This document shows positions 9,078 through 17,627 of a stretch of 64,000 nucleotides of DNA, piece by piece. Every line of letters begins with the position of its first letter. Position 1 is the first letter of the stretch. The translations under genes were made by a program, and so were the position numbers. The notes below the pieces were generated by a model. It did no database searches. It had not been told where the DNA came from and saw only the letters and a program-made list of their open reading frames with translations. The stretch covers positions 62,001-126,000 of the forward strand of contig NZ_JABBGA010000013.1 in assembly GCF_012927165.1 (NCBI RefSeq), in the 5' to 3' direction. Source of the DNA: Zoogloea dura. GTDB lineage: Bacteria; Pseudomonadota; Gammaproteobacteria; Burkholderiales; Rhodocyclaceae.

Positions 9078-9989
9078 TCAGTCCCGCCTCAGCCGCAGGA
9101 TCCTCACCGCCCCGCCCACCACCACCGCGCCGATCAGGCTGCCGATGAGCCAGTCCGGCCAGGGCTGGCCGAGCCAGGCGACGAGGGCGCCGGCAACGAT
9201 CACGCCGACATTGGCGAGGGCATCGTTGGCCGTGAAGATGTAACTGGCCTTCATGTGGGCGCCGCCATTGCGGTGGCCGGCGATGAGGAACATGCAGCTC
9301 AGGTTGGCGGCCAGGGCCAGCAGGGAAACACCCATCATGGCTGAAGCCACGGTGGCCGAGCCGTGGATGACATGGTCGATGACCTGGCCGAACAGCCCGA
9401 CGCCGAGGACCAGCTGCAGCCAGCCGGCAAAATGAGCGGCGCGCAGTTGCAGGGCGGCACTGCGCCCCACCGCGTAAAGGGCCACCCCATACACCGCGGC
9501 GTCGGCAAACATGTCGAGGCCGTCAGCCAGCAGGCCGGAGGATTCGGCCCACCAGCCGGCCAGACCTTCGATCACGAACATCACGGCGTTGATGGCCAGC
9601 AGCCAGCGCAGCGCCCGGCGCTCGGCCACCGGATCGGTGGCCGCCGCAGCTGGCAGCCCGTCCGCCGGCCCGCTGTGCAAGCGCTCCGCCCCCATGCCCA
9701 GGCGGGCGATGCAGGCCTCGATGTCGTCCACCGGCAGGCTGTGCCAGACGCTGACGGTACGCGCCAGCAGGTCGAACTCCAGAGCCTGGGCATGGCCATC
9801 CAGGGCCATGCGCACCAGAGACTCCTCCGCCGGGCAGTCCATGTCGCCCACCCGGAAGGTAGAGCGGCAGGATGCCACGCCTGCCCCTGCTCCAGGCGCC
9901 CCACCGGCCATACTCCCGGCCCCCGCCGGCGCGCTCGCCGCAGCGCAAGCACAGGCGCCGCTGCAACTACCCGTCGTCGATTCACTCAT
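9078..9989 (-). CDS. Cation diffusion facilitator with N-terminal HMA-like domain
   Basis: A 303-residue protein. Residues 1-45 are Ser/Ala/Gly/Cys-rich with several cysteines. Next comes an HMA-like domain with GDMDCPAEES, similar to the GMDCPSEE site of Zn/Cd ATPases. The remainder is a CDF membrane domain of about six helices with LLADGLDMFADAAVYG and HMKASYIFTANDALANVG, the helix II and V segments that hold the transport-site Asp and His residues. It should export divalent metal such as zinc by proton exchange. The ATG at 9989 is chosen over an upstream ATG because it gives the compact N-terminus and avoids overlapping the divergent radical SAM gene. Confidence 0.88.
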   Translation of the reverse strand: MSESTTGSCSGACACAAASAPAGAGSMAGGAPGAGAGVASCRSTFRVGDMDCPAEESLVRMALDGHAQALEFDLLARTVSVWHSLPVDDIEACIARLGMGAERLHSGPADGLPAAAATDPVAERRALRWLLAINAVMFVIEGLAGWWAESSGLLADGLDMFADAAVYGVALYAVGRSAALQLRAAHFAGWLQLVLGVGLFGQVIDHVIHGSATVASAMMGVSLLALAANLSCMFLIAGHRNGGAHMKASYIFTANDALANVGVIVAGALVAWLGQPWPDWLIGSLIGAVVVGGAVRILRLRRD

Positions 9990-10082
9990 ACGCCCATCCC
10001 CAGAACCCGCGCGCCCGTCCATGCGCAGGCGCGCAGGTCCGGATGGTAGCCTCTCATCCTCGTCTTTCGCAGCCCGCCCCGC

Positions 10083-10979
10083 ATGAACGCCCCCCTGATC
10101 CGCTACGTCGAGCCGGTCTTCCGGCCCCCCTCCGAGGCGCAATCCCTGATCCTGCCGGTCACCGACGGCTGCTCATGGAACCAATGCACCTTTTGTGAAA
10201 TGTACACTGCCCCCCAGAAAGCCTTCCGCGCCCGCAGCGAAGACGAGGTGCTGGAGAGCATCCGACGGGTGGGAGCCACCTATGGCGGACAGATCCGGCG
10301 GATCTTCCTGGCCGACGGGGATGCCCTGGTGCTGCCGACGCGCCGCCTGCTCAACATCCTGGAAGCGATCCGCCAACACCTTCCCGCGGTGCACCGGGTG
10401 TCCAGCTACTGCCTGGCCCGCAACCTCAAGAAGAAGAGCGTGGCCGAACTCGACGCCCTGCGCGAGGCTGGCCTGAGCATGGTGTACCTCGGTGCCGAGT
10501 CCGGCGACGACACGGTGCTGGCCCGGGTGAGCAAGGGCGAGAGCTTCGAATCCACCCTCAGCGCCCTCGACAAGCTCGGCGAGGCCGGCATCACCCGCTC
10601 GGTGATGATCCTCAACGGCCTCGGCGGCCGGGTGTTCAGCGAGCAGCACGCCGACAACTCGGCCCGCCTGGCCAACGCCACCCAGCCGGAATACCTGTCC
10701 ACCCTGGTGGTGAGCTTCCCCGGCGGCGAAGCGCGCTTCCGTGCCGGCTTTCCGGAATGGGAACCCCTGGACCCGCCCGGCCTGTTCCACGAGATGGAGC
10801 GCTTCCTGTCGCAGCTGGAGCTGCGCCGCACCGTGTTCCGCTCGGACCACGCCAGCAACTGGCTGGTCCTCAAGGGCACCCTGGGGGCGGACAAGGACAG
10901 GCTGCTGGCGCAGGTGCGGACGGCGATCGCCGATCCGGGCGGAGCGCCCCTGCGCCCGGGATGGGCGCGGGGGCTGTAG
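10083..10979 (+). CDS. Radical SAM protein
   Basis: A 298-residue enzyme with a TIM-barrel radical SAM core. The cluster-binding cysteines are C30, C35 and C38 in CSWNQCTFC. This CX4CX2C spacing departs from the usual CX3CX2C but is seen in a family sharing the following EMY motif. LGAESGDD near residue 130 is the SAM-binding 'GxES' strand. There is no auxiliary cluster domain and no B12 domain. The reaction is unknown. It is divergent from the CDF transporter (93-bp gap), and its stop codon lies inside a REP-like palindrome. Confidence 0.88.
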   Translation: MNAPLIRYVEPVFRPPSEAQSLILPVTDGCSWNQCTFCEMYTAPQKAFRARSEDEVLESIRRVGATYGGQIRRIFLADGDALVLPTRRLLNILEAIRQHLPAVHRVSSYCLARNLKKKSVAELDALREAGLSMVYLGAESGDDTVLARVSKGESFESTLSALDKLGEAGITRSVMILNGLGGRVFSEQHADNSARLANATQPEYLSTLVVSFPGGEARFRAGFPEWEPLDPPGLFHEMERFLSQLELRRTVFRSDHASNWLVLKGTLGADKDRLLAQVRTAIADPGGAPLRPGWARGL

Positions 10980-11062
10980 GGGCGGCTTCAGCCGCCCGCC
11001 GCGCGTTGATCCGGAGGCAGGCCGTTTAGCAGAGTCCGCGGGCGGCTGAAGCCGCCCCTGCA
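10975..11062. repeat. Pair of inverted REP-like palindromes (BIME-like)
   Basis: Two copies of a GC-rich palindrome face each other: GGGGCGGCTTCAGCCGCC from 10979 and its inverted partner GGCGGCTGAAGCCGCCCC ending at 11058. Each copy forms its own hairpin, and the two can pair with each other. The same core recurs singly at 44236-44269. The first copy includes the TAG stop of the radical SAM gene. This is the layout of bacterial interspersed mosaic elements built from REP units. Confidence 0.75.
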
Positions 11063-11174
11063 CGGCCCTGCCCCCCAAGCCCGTCACAGGTGATGCGCTG
11101 CGGGAATGCTATGCTCGGCGGGTTCGCCGGCCGCCTGCGGGCGGGCTGGCCCCACCATTTTGGGGAATCCCGAC

Positions 11175-13076
11175 ATGCCATCCGCCGCCTTCACCCTGCG
11201 CCCCGCAGCCCTGGCCATCCTGCTGGCCGTGGCCGCCTCCCCCGTCTTCGCCCAGACGCCTGCCGCCAAGCCGGCCGCCCCAGCGAGCGCCGCCGCCCCC
11301 CGCAGCACCCCGGCACCGGCGGTCACGCCTGCGCCGGCGGCCCCCGTTGCCGCCCCTGCGACGACAGCCGCGGCACCCACCAGCGGGGCCCCTGCCGATC
11401 CCAACGCGCCGCCGCCAGCCCCTCCTCCGCCGCCCCTGTCGGACGTGATCTTCACCAACGGCGACATCATCACCCTCGACGACAAGCGCCCCGCCGCCCA
11501 GGCGGTGGCCATCAAAGGCAGCAAGATCATCGCGGTGGGCAAGAGCAAGGACATCCTGGCCCGCTGGAAGAGCGAGGGCACCGAGGTGGTGGACCTGGCC
11601 GGCAAGACCCTCGCCCCCGGCTTCGTCGATGCCTGGGGCCAGCTCTCGCGCAGCGGCCTGTTCTCGGTGGCGGCGCGCCTGCAGTCGCCGCCGGAAGGCC
11701 GGGTCGGCGACACCGGCGCCCTGCTGCGCGAACTCCGCGAATGGAGCAAGGGCGACCTGGCCCAGCGCTTCGGCTGGATCATCGGCTTCGGCTACGACGA
11801 GACCCGGCTGCGCGAACAGCGCCAGCCCTCGCGCCATGATCTGGACAGCGTGTCGCGGGACAAGCCGGTGATCATCGTCCACCAGTCGGGCCGCCAGCTC
11901 GTGGCCAACTCCAGGGCCCTGGAGCTCGCCGGCATCGGCCGCGACAGCGTGGCCCCTGCGGGCGGCAGCATCGGCCGCTGGCCCGGCTCCAAGGACCCGG
12001 ACGGCGTGCTCGAGGGCAGCGCCGCCTTCGCCCTGCTGGGCAGCCTGCCGCAACTCCCCAAAGAGGAGCGCCAGGCGATGATCCAGGAGGGCCAGGGCCT
12101 CTACCTGCGCAACGGCTACACCACCGCCGTCGAAGGCCGCGCCACGGCCGATGACCTGGCCTTGTACACCCAGGCGGCCGAGCTGGGCACCCTCAAGCTT
12201 GACGTGCTGATCTACGCCGACCTGGGCAGCAGCGCCCAGGCCCTGAAGGGCAGCAAGACCATCACGCCGCGCTACTACAAGGAACGCCTCAAGCTGGCCG
12301 GCGTGTCCTTCACCCTGGACGGCAGCGCCGAGACCCGCAGCGCCTGGTTGACCCAGCCCTACAAGCTGCCGCCGCCGGGCAAGCGCACCAGCTACGCCGG
12401 CTACCCCGGCGCCAGCGACGAGCAGGCCGGAGAACTCTTCGCCCAGGCCTACGCCAGCGGCTGGCAGGTGGCCGTGCAGGCCAACGGCGACGCCGCCATC
12501 GACCAGTTCATCAAGGGTCTGGGGACCGCCGCCGACAAGCATCCGGGTAAGGACCGCCGGCCCCTGCTGGTGGGCGCCCAGACCCTCCGCGACGATCAGA
12601 TCGAGCGCCTCAAGGCCCTGGGCGTGAGCCTGGCCCTGACGCCCCGCCGCCTCGGCCTGTCCCTCGACGTACTGAAGGACGATGCCCTCGGCGCCGAGCG
12701 CACGGCGCGCTTCATCCCCGCCGGTGCCGCGCTGAAACAAGGCGTGCCTGTGTTCCTCACCCACGACGCGGCGGAGCCGGAGCCCACGCCCTTCGGAGCC
12801 CTGGCGGCGGCCATCAAGCGAGCAGTCGGCGAGGACCAGCAGATCGGTACACTGGACGCCCTCAAGGCCATCACCCTGCTGCCGGCCCGCCAGCTCGGCG
12901 AGGAAAAGCTGAAGGGCAGCATCGCCGTCGGCAAGCTGGCCGACCTGGTGGTGCTGTCGGCCAATCCGCTGAAGACCCCGGCCGACAAGCTGGGCGAGAT
13001 CCGCGTGATCGGCACGGTGAAGGAAGGCGTGACGGTGTTTGGCGGCAGCGAGGGGGGCGTGCCCATCACCCGCTAG
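11175..13076 (+). CDS. Exported amidohydrolase-like protein lacking the metal ligands
   Basis: A 633-residue protein with a signal peptide (MPSAAFTLRP...ASPVFAQ), then an Ala/Pro-rich linker to about residue 85, then an amidohydrolase-3 (YtcJ-like) domain. Family landmarks are recognisable but the metal ligands are replaced. The usual PGFVDxHxH reads GFVDAWGQL (W154, Q156). The strand-5 histidine is Q435 in VAVQANGD. The strand-6 EHAQ is VGAQ (G467). Only the strand-8 aspartate (D531, HDAAEP) remains. Hydrolysis by the usual binuclear or mononuclear mechanism is therefore unlikely. The C-terminal LKGSIAVGKLADLVVLS is a normal family ending. The start at 11175 gives a clean signal peptide. It is monocistronic, between a REP pair and a convergent cytochrome gene. 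Confidence 0.85.
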   Translation: MPSAAFTLRPAALAILLAVAASPVFAQTPAAKPAAPASAAAPRSTPAPAVTPAPAAPVAAPATTAAAPTSGAPADPNAPPPAPPPPPLSDVIFTNGDIITLDDKRPAAQAVAIKGSKIIAVGKSKDILARWKSEGTEVVDLAGKTLAPGFVDAWGQLSRSGLFSVAARLQSPPEGRVGDTGALLRELREWSKGDLAQRFGWIIGFGYDETRLREQRQPSRHDLDSVSRDKPVIIVHQSGRQLVANSRALELAGIGRDSVAPAGGSIGRWPGSKDPDGVLEGSAAFALLGSLPQLPKEERQAMIQEGQGLYLRNGYTTAVEGRATADDLALYTQAAELGTLKLDVLIYADLGSSAQALKGSKTITPRYYKERLKLAGVSFTLDGSAETRSAWLTQPYKLPPPGKRTSYAGYPGASDEQAGELFAQAYASGWQVAVQANGDAAIDQFIKGLGTAADKHPGKDRRPLLVGAQTLRDDQIERLKALGVSLALTPRRLGLSLDVLKDDALGAERTARFIPAGAALKQGVPVFLTHDAAEPEPTPFGALAAAIKRAVGEDQQIGTLDALKAITLLPARQLGEEKLKGSIAVGKLADLVVLSANPLKTPADKLGEIRVIGTVKEGVTVFGGSEGGVPITR

Positions 13077-13121
13077 GGCCGGCCGGTCGCCCTGCTGGCG
13101 GGCCCTGGCGGCCCGCGCCGC

Positions 13122-13766
13122 TCAGGGCTGACTGGACAGGTAATTGACCACGGCCTCGATGTTCTTCTCGCCGAGGCCGTTCACCGCGGCCGTCATCGGC
13201 GGGTAGATCCGCTCACCGCTCGCCTTCAGGTAGCGCTGCAGGCTGCGGCGCAGGTATTCATCCTGCTGCCCGGCCAGGCGGGGAAAGGTCTCTCCCCCCT
13301 TGGCCTCGGCCCCGTGGCAGCGGGCACAGTTGCGGCTGAACAGCTCCTTGCCCTCTCCCACGACGGCCACGGCCTTTGCAGGCGGCACCGGCTGAGCGGC
13401 AAAGAAGAGGGCGATCTGCGCCTTCTCTTCCTCACTGAGCACCTTCATCAGGCCCTGCATGAAGGCGTCCTTGCGCCGCCCGGACAGGAAGGCCTCGATC
13501 TGCCCCAGCACATACACAGGGTGCTGGCCGGCCAGGTTGGGCACTTCGGGATATTTGCTTACCCCGGTCTCGCCATGGCAGTTGGCGCAGAAGAATGCTG
13601 CCTTGCGCCCCGCGTCCTGAGCGAGCTTGAGGCCGGCGGGGCCGGACTGGGTGATCCGTGCCAGATGATCACGGGCCGGCTCGGCTGCGGCAGGCGCCGC
13701 GAAGAGGGACACAGCCGCCGCCAGTGACAGCGGCGCGGCGAGGGAGAGCATGAAAGATCGGGGCAT
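13122..13766 (-). CDS. Diheme cytochrome c (c4-like)
   Basis: A 214-residue periplasmic electron carrier. A signal peptide (to about AAPAAAEP) is followed by two class-I cytochrome domains with heme motifs CANCH and CARCH. Each domain has a downstream methionine that could be an axial ligand (FMQGLMKVLS and YPPMTAAV). The repeat structure PNLAGQHPVYVLGQIEAF / PRLAGQQDEYLRRSLQRY is typical of cytochrome c4, which feeds terminal oxidases. The ATG at 13766 is chosen for the signal peptide; an upstream ATG would add 17 polar residues. It is divergent from the flavoprotein gene. Confidence 0.9.
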   Translation of the reverse strand: MPRSFMLSLAAPLSLAAAVSLFAAPAAAEPARDHLARITQSGPAGLKLAQDAGRKAAFFCANCHGETGVSKYPEVPNLAGQHPVYVLGQIEAFLSGRRKDAFMQGLMKVLSEEEKAQIALFFAAQPVPPAKAVAVVGEGKELFSRNCARCHGAEAKGGETFPRLAGQQDEYLRRSLQRYLKASGERIYPPMTAAVNGLGEKNIEAVVNYLSSQP

Positions 13767-13887
13767 GATGTGCGCTTCCTGGGTGATTCCAGTCGGGTCG
13801 CGGACTACGGCCTGCACAGGATTCTAGGTCAGCGCGGACGGGGCCACTACAATCCCGCACCTGTCCCCGTGAACAACGTCCTCCCCC

Positions 13888-15147
13888 ATGCATTTCCCTG
13901 CCTCCTGCCGCGTCGCCATCATCGGTGGCGGCCCGGCCGGCCTGATGGCCGCCGAAACCCTTGCACGGCAAGGTATCCAGGCCGACCTCTTCGACGCCAT
14001 GCCCTCGCTCGGGCGCAAGTTCCTGCTGGCCGGACGGGGTGGCCTCAACATCACCCACGCGGAGGATTTCGAGGCCTTCGCCAGCCGTTACGGCGCCCGC
14101 CGCGAGCGGATCGAGCCCCTGCTCCGGGCCTTTCCGCCCCAGGCCCTGCGGGCGTGGGTGGAGGCACTGGGGGTGTCCACCTTCGTCGGCAGCTCCGGGC
14201 GGGTCTTCCCCGCCGGGATGAAGGCAGCGCCGCTGCTACGCGCCTGGCTGACGCGCCTGCGCGAGGCCGGCCTGCGCATCCACGTTCGCCACCGCTGGAC
14301 CGGCTGGACGGCCGATGGCGCGCTGCGCTTCGTCAGCCCGGAGGGCGAGCGCCACGTCCGCGCCGACGCCACCCTGCTGGCCCTGGGCGGCGGCAGCTGG
14401 GCCCGCCTGGGCTCGGACGGCGCCTGGGTGCCGGTGCTGGCCGGGCGCGGCGTGAATATCGCCCCCCTGGAGCCCGCCAACTGCGGCTTCGTGGTCGCCT
14501 CGCCGCGTACCCGGCCCGACGCCGGCTGGAGTGCCCATTTCCGCGAGCGCTTCGCCGGCGAACCGCTCAAGTCGATCGCCCTGGCGGTAGACGGGGTGGA
14601 GGCCCCGATGCGTCCGGGCGAGGCCATGATCAGCGACGACGGCATCGAGGGTAGCCTGGTGTATGCGCTGTCAGCCAGCATCCGCGAGCGCCTCAAAACG
14701 AACGGCCGGGCCATCCTGCGCCTCGACCTGGCGCCCGGCCGCAGCCTCGAGCGCGTCCGCGCCGAAGTGGCCCATCCACGCGGAGCCCGCTCCCTGGCCA
14801 GCCATCTGCAGAGCCGGGTGGGCATCACGGGGGTGCGCATGGCCCTGCTGCGGGAATGCCTGTCGGCCGCGGAGCTGGCCGATCCGGCCTGCCTGGCCGA
14901 GCGCATCAAGGCCCTGCCGCTGGAGCTGGTGGCCGCCCGCCCCCTTGACGAAGCCATCAGCAGCGCCGGCGGAGTGTGCTTTGAAGATCTGGACGAGGCC
15001 CTGATGCTCAAATCCCTGCCCGGCGTGTTCTGCAGCGGCGAGATGCTGGACTGGGACGCCCCGACCGGCGGCTACCTGCTCACCGCCTGCCTGGCTGCCG
15101 GACGGCGGGCCGGCGAGGGCATCGCGGCCTGGCTGGCGGGACGCTGA
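13888..15147 (+). CDS. TIGR03862-type NAD(P)/FAD-dependent flavoprotein
   Basis: A 419-residue flavoprotein of the HI0933/BaiN-like superfamily. An N-terminal FAD-binding Rossmann motif (VAIIGGGPAGLMAAE) is followed by GRKFLLAGRGGLNITH, the signature of this family, and a C-terminal second FAD contact (AGGVCFEDLDEALMLKSLPGVFCSGEMLDWDAPTGG region). Homologues are annotated only as oxidoreductases; BaiN-type relatives act on bile-acid-like alkenes, but that substrate should not be transferred here. It is cytosolic, monocistronic and divergent from the c4-type cytochrome gene. Confidence 0.88.
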   Translation: MHFPASCRVAIIGGGPAGLMAAETLARQGIQADLFDAMPSLGRKFLLAGRGGLNITHAEDFEAFASRYGARRERIEPLLRAFPPQALRAWVEALGVSTFVGSSGRVFPAGMKAAPLLRAWLTRLREAGLRIHVRHRWTGWTADGALRFVSPEGERHVRADATLLALGGGSWARLGSDGAWVPVLAGRGVNIAPLEPANCGFVVASPRTRPDAGWSAHFRERFAGEPLKSIALAVDGVEAPMRPGEAMISDDGIEGSLVYALSASIRERLKTNGRAILRLDLAPGRSLERVRAEVAHPRGARSLASHLQSRVGITGVRMALLRECLSAAELADPACLAERIKALPLELVAARPLDEAISSAGGVCFEDLDEALMLKSLPGVFCSGEMLDWDAPTGGYLLTACLAAGRRAGEGIAAWLAGR

Positions 15148-15177
15148 GCCACCTTGGAGGCGCGGCGCTAAACCGCC

Positions 15178-16380
15178 TCAGGGCCGCATAGCCAACAGCG
15201 CCTCGCAGCTGGACAGCAGACGGGCCAGCGAGGCTTCCTGGGTGAGCGCCGCGTTACGGGCCTGCCAGGCCCGGGCGCTGGCGCTGAACTCCGGTGTCCC
15301 GAACACCTTGCGCAAGCCCTTTTCGATCTCCCGCGGGGGTTGCTGGTGCCAGTAATACAGCCCGCAGCCGGTCTGCTCGAGGCGCCGGCTGGTCATCATC
15401 TGCTCCATCTGCAGGGGCAACACGAAGAGCGGCTTGCCCGCCGCCAGCATGACATCCACGGTGCCGCCGGCGTGGCACACCGCCATGTCGACCTGCTCGC
15501 GCACGCTGCGCATGCGCAGGGGCTCAGAGCTGAAGGCCAGGTTGGCGGTCTGGAGGCGCTGCACGGTGGCCCTGGCCAGCCCCGGTGCAAACACCAGCAC
15601 GCTGGCATCGAGCCGTGACAAGGCGCTCACCACCGGCTCGAGTTGGGCATAGTGGGGTTTGAGATAGGCGAACACCCGGCGCTCCCGCCCCGTCGGCCAG
15701 CGCGGCTCGGCGCCATGATCAATGCTGTTGATTGCTCCCGCATACAGCTCGGGGGCCCGCGGCCCATACACGTCGAGCTCCGCCACGCCGGTGATCAGGG
15801 TGGCCTCGGCCTCGTACAGATCGGCGACGCACGCCAGGCGTGGCGCCTGCAGCGCATCAAGGGCGTGGTTGGCGTTGCGCACCAGCTTGTCCTCGCAGTC
15901 CTGCTCCCGGGCCGGCGCCCCGGCCTTCGGGTCCCACCACTGATAGAGAGGCATCGGCGTGGCCCGGCGCGGCACCGCGAAGCTGTTGCCGGTGATCAGC
16001 CGGGGCAGACCGAGGCCGCGGCTGGCCAGCAGGGCCGTCGGCGCATGGTCGAAGACCAGCAGATCCGGCCGCAGCAGTTCGAAGAGCTTGCGCCAGGCAC
16101 GCAGGATGGACAGCAGCCCGGCCGGCTGCAGGAAGCCGAACAGGAAGAGGGACTCGGTGAGGTTGAGAGCCTGGGGCAACCCCGACACCGGCGGCAGCCA
16201 CAGGGGCGCCTGCAGGTATTCGAGGCCGTAGGGGCCGAGCATCTCGTCGGCCCGCGAGATGTCCCGCAGGATCATCACCGGGCGGTGCCCGCGGGCCTTG
16301 AGGGCCTGGGCGATGGGCAGATAGCGGCCGATGTGGCCGTAGTCGGAACCGAGTTCCCAGATCAGGGCGATGGTGGCCAT
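15178..16380 (-). CDS. GT-B fold glycosyltransferase (UGT/MGT-like)
   Basis: A 400-residue enzyme with the GT-B fold of family 1 glycosyltransferases. The N-terminal acceptor domain begins with IALIWELGSDYGHIGRYLPIAQALKARGH. The C-terminal nucleotide-sugar domain carries VDMAVCHAGGTVDVMLAAGKP...PLQMEQMMTSRRLEQTGCG, which matches the UGT signature block (HxGG...GxPxxxxPxxxDQ). The sugar donor and acceptor are not determined. The PEP-CTERM gene lies upstream on the same strand, separated by a very strong hairpin, so the two are probably separate transcripts. Confidence 0.85.
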   Translation of the reverse strand: MATIALIWELGSDYGHIGRYLPIAQALKARGHRPVMILRDISRADEMLGPYGLEYLQAPLWLPPVSGLPQALNLTESLFLFGFLQPAGLLSILRAWRKLFELLRPDLLVFDHAPTALLASRGLGLPRLITGNSFAVPRRATPMPLYQWWDPKAGAPAREQDCEDKLVRNANHALDALQAPRLACVADLYEAEATLITGVAELDVYGPRAPELYAGAINSIDHGAEPRWPTGRERRVFAYLKPHYAQLEPVVSALSRLDASVLVFAPGLARATVQRLQTANLAFSSEPLRMRSVREQVDMAVCHAGGTVDVMLAAGKPLFVLPLQMEQMMTSRRLEQTGCGLYYWHQQPPREIEKGLRKVFGTPEFSASARAWQARNAALTQEASLARLLSSCEALLAMRP

Positions 16381-16404
16381 GTCGTGCGGCAGAGAGGAAA
16401 TGGG

Positions 16405-16448
16405 CGCGACGCAGGCGGCCGCCGGGAACGGCGGCCGCCTGCGTCGCG
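16405..16448. terminator. Very strong 19-bp perfect hairpin
   Basis: Arms at 16405-16423 and 16430-16448 are perfectly complementary over 19 bp, with a six-base loop GGGAAC. It lies between the 3' end of the PEP-CTERM gene and the start of the glycosyltransferase gene. No T run follows on either strand, so it may work as a terminator, a processing or stability element, or both. Confidence 0.6.
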
Positions 16449-16470
16449 GTGGAGGATATCAGCAGACGGT

Positions 16471-17397
16471 TCAGCGTCGGCGACGGCGCGCCAGCGCCAT
16501 GGCCCCCAGGCCGACCCCCAGCAGGGAGAGGCTTCCGGGCGCCGGCACCTGATTGAGCGGGGTGCTGCTCACCACGAAGTTCACACCCCCCGGCGGCAGC
16601 GTGGAGCTCAGATCAGCGGGATCGCCCAGGGCGCCGGTCACCTGCCCGGTCTGGTAGCAGGTACCGCCGTAGTCGCCATAGGCGTCGCTCATCACGCTCG
16701 GCACTTCACCACCGTACTCACCATAATAGCCACAGGAGTAGCCCTGCACCGCGTAGCTGCCGCTGGCCGTGGTGACCAGGTCGAAATCGATGTTCATGCT
16801 CTCGCCGGCGCCGAGCACGCCCAGGTCGAGGGTCACGTAGGTGCCGTTCCAGTTGTAGGAATAGCCGCTGCCCGAGGAATAGAGCTGGGCGCCGTTGAGC
16901 GCGTTGTTGACCGTCAGGTTGCCGCTGGAGTCCAGGTGGGCCGAACTGCCGAAGAGCGAGGTGCTGCCGTTGCGCTTGATGCTCAGGTCGTAGCCCGTGG
17001 CGCCGCTGCCGCTCACGCCGGCCCAGTTCTCGATGGAGAGGTAGCCGTAGTAGATGAAGAAGTTGAGGGAATACTGGGTGGCCGCCGCGTTGCCGTTGAT
17101 CACCTGGAGGGTGCGATGGAAGACGGCGGTACTGTCGAAGGTCCCCTGCCCCGAAGAGTCGGCCCGGTAGGTGCCGTGGTCGTTGCCCCAGGCGTAGGCC
17201 GACGCGCTGTTGCCGGCGGCATCGTTCACATAGCGGCCGTCACTGACGTAGCTGGTTCCGGTGGTCGGCCCGAACGCGCTGGTCGAGCCCGCGGTGGCCG
17301 AACCGCTCGAGATGAGGACGTCGGCCTGGGCCGAGGTGGCGGCAAATGCGCCGAAGGCCAGGAGGGAGGCGACCAGGATCTTCATTTTGTTGTGCAT
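16471..17397 (-). CDS. PEP-CTERM sorting domain protein
   Basis: A 308-residue exported protein. It has a signal peptide (MHNKMKILVASLLAFGAF...SAQA), a Ser/Gly/Tyr-rich body, and a C-terminal sorting tripartite signal: VPAPGSLSLL, a hydrophobic stretch, and the basic tail ARRRRR. That tail is recognised by exosortase (EpsH/XrtA) in bacteria that make exopolysaccharide, and the protein is expected at the cell surface or in the biofilm matrix. No exosortase is in the window. The start at 17397 is preferred because GGAAG lies 8 nt upstream. Its low-complexity, Ser/Thr/Asn-rich body and lower GC are common for this class. Confidence 0.85.
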   Translation of the reverse strand: MHNKMKILVASLLAFGAFAATSAQADVLISSGSATAGSTSAFGPTTGTSYVSDGRYVNDAAGNSASAYAWGNDHGTYRADSSGQGTFDSTAVFHRTLQVINGNAAATQYSLNFFIYYGYLSIENWAGVSGSGATGYDLSIKRNGSTSLFGSSAHLDSSGNLTVNNALNGAQLYSSGSGYSYNWNGTYVTLDLGVLGAGESMNIDFDLVTTASGSYAVQGYSCGYYGEYGGEVPSVMSDAYGDYGGTCYQTGQVTGALGDPADLSSTLPPGGVNFVVSSTPLNQVPAPGSLSLLGVGLGAMALARRRRR

Positions 17398-17435
17398 TTC
17401 AATGGCTTCCTTTGCCAGCATGATTTTTTCGGACT

Positions 17436-17450
17436 ACTTGCTTAGCAAGT
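17436..17450. promoter_or_regulatory. Perfect dyad upstream of the PEP-CTERM gene
   Basis: ACTTGCTTAGCAAGT is a perfect palindrome with 7-bp arms, 39 bp upstream of the PEP-CTERM start codon. It could be an operator or a small leader hairpin. No known regulator motif was recognised. Confidence 0.35.
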
Positions 17451-17627
17451 CCCGAACCCGCTCCGGCAAACCACTGATTACGCTTGCAAAGCCTTACCGC
17501 CAAAAAGCATGATAAGACATATGTGTAAATTAATGCGACACAGCAATGCCATTGAGGTTTTCATGATTTAACCAGGAGCCCGGGTCGGGCAGCGTACAGT
17601 CGGGCCTCCCCAAATACGGAGTTCATC

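Noticed and set aside
17398-17627. Sigma-54 promoter for the PEP-CTERM gene
   Set aside because: The closest minus-strand match has the wrong spacing between the GG and GC doublets (12 or 9 instead of 10).
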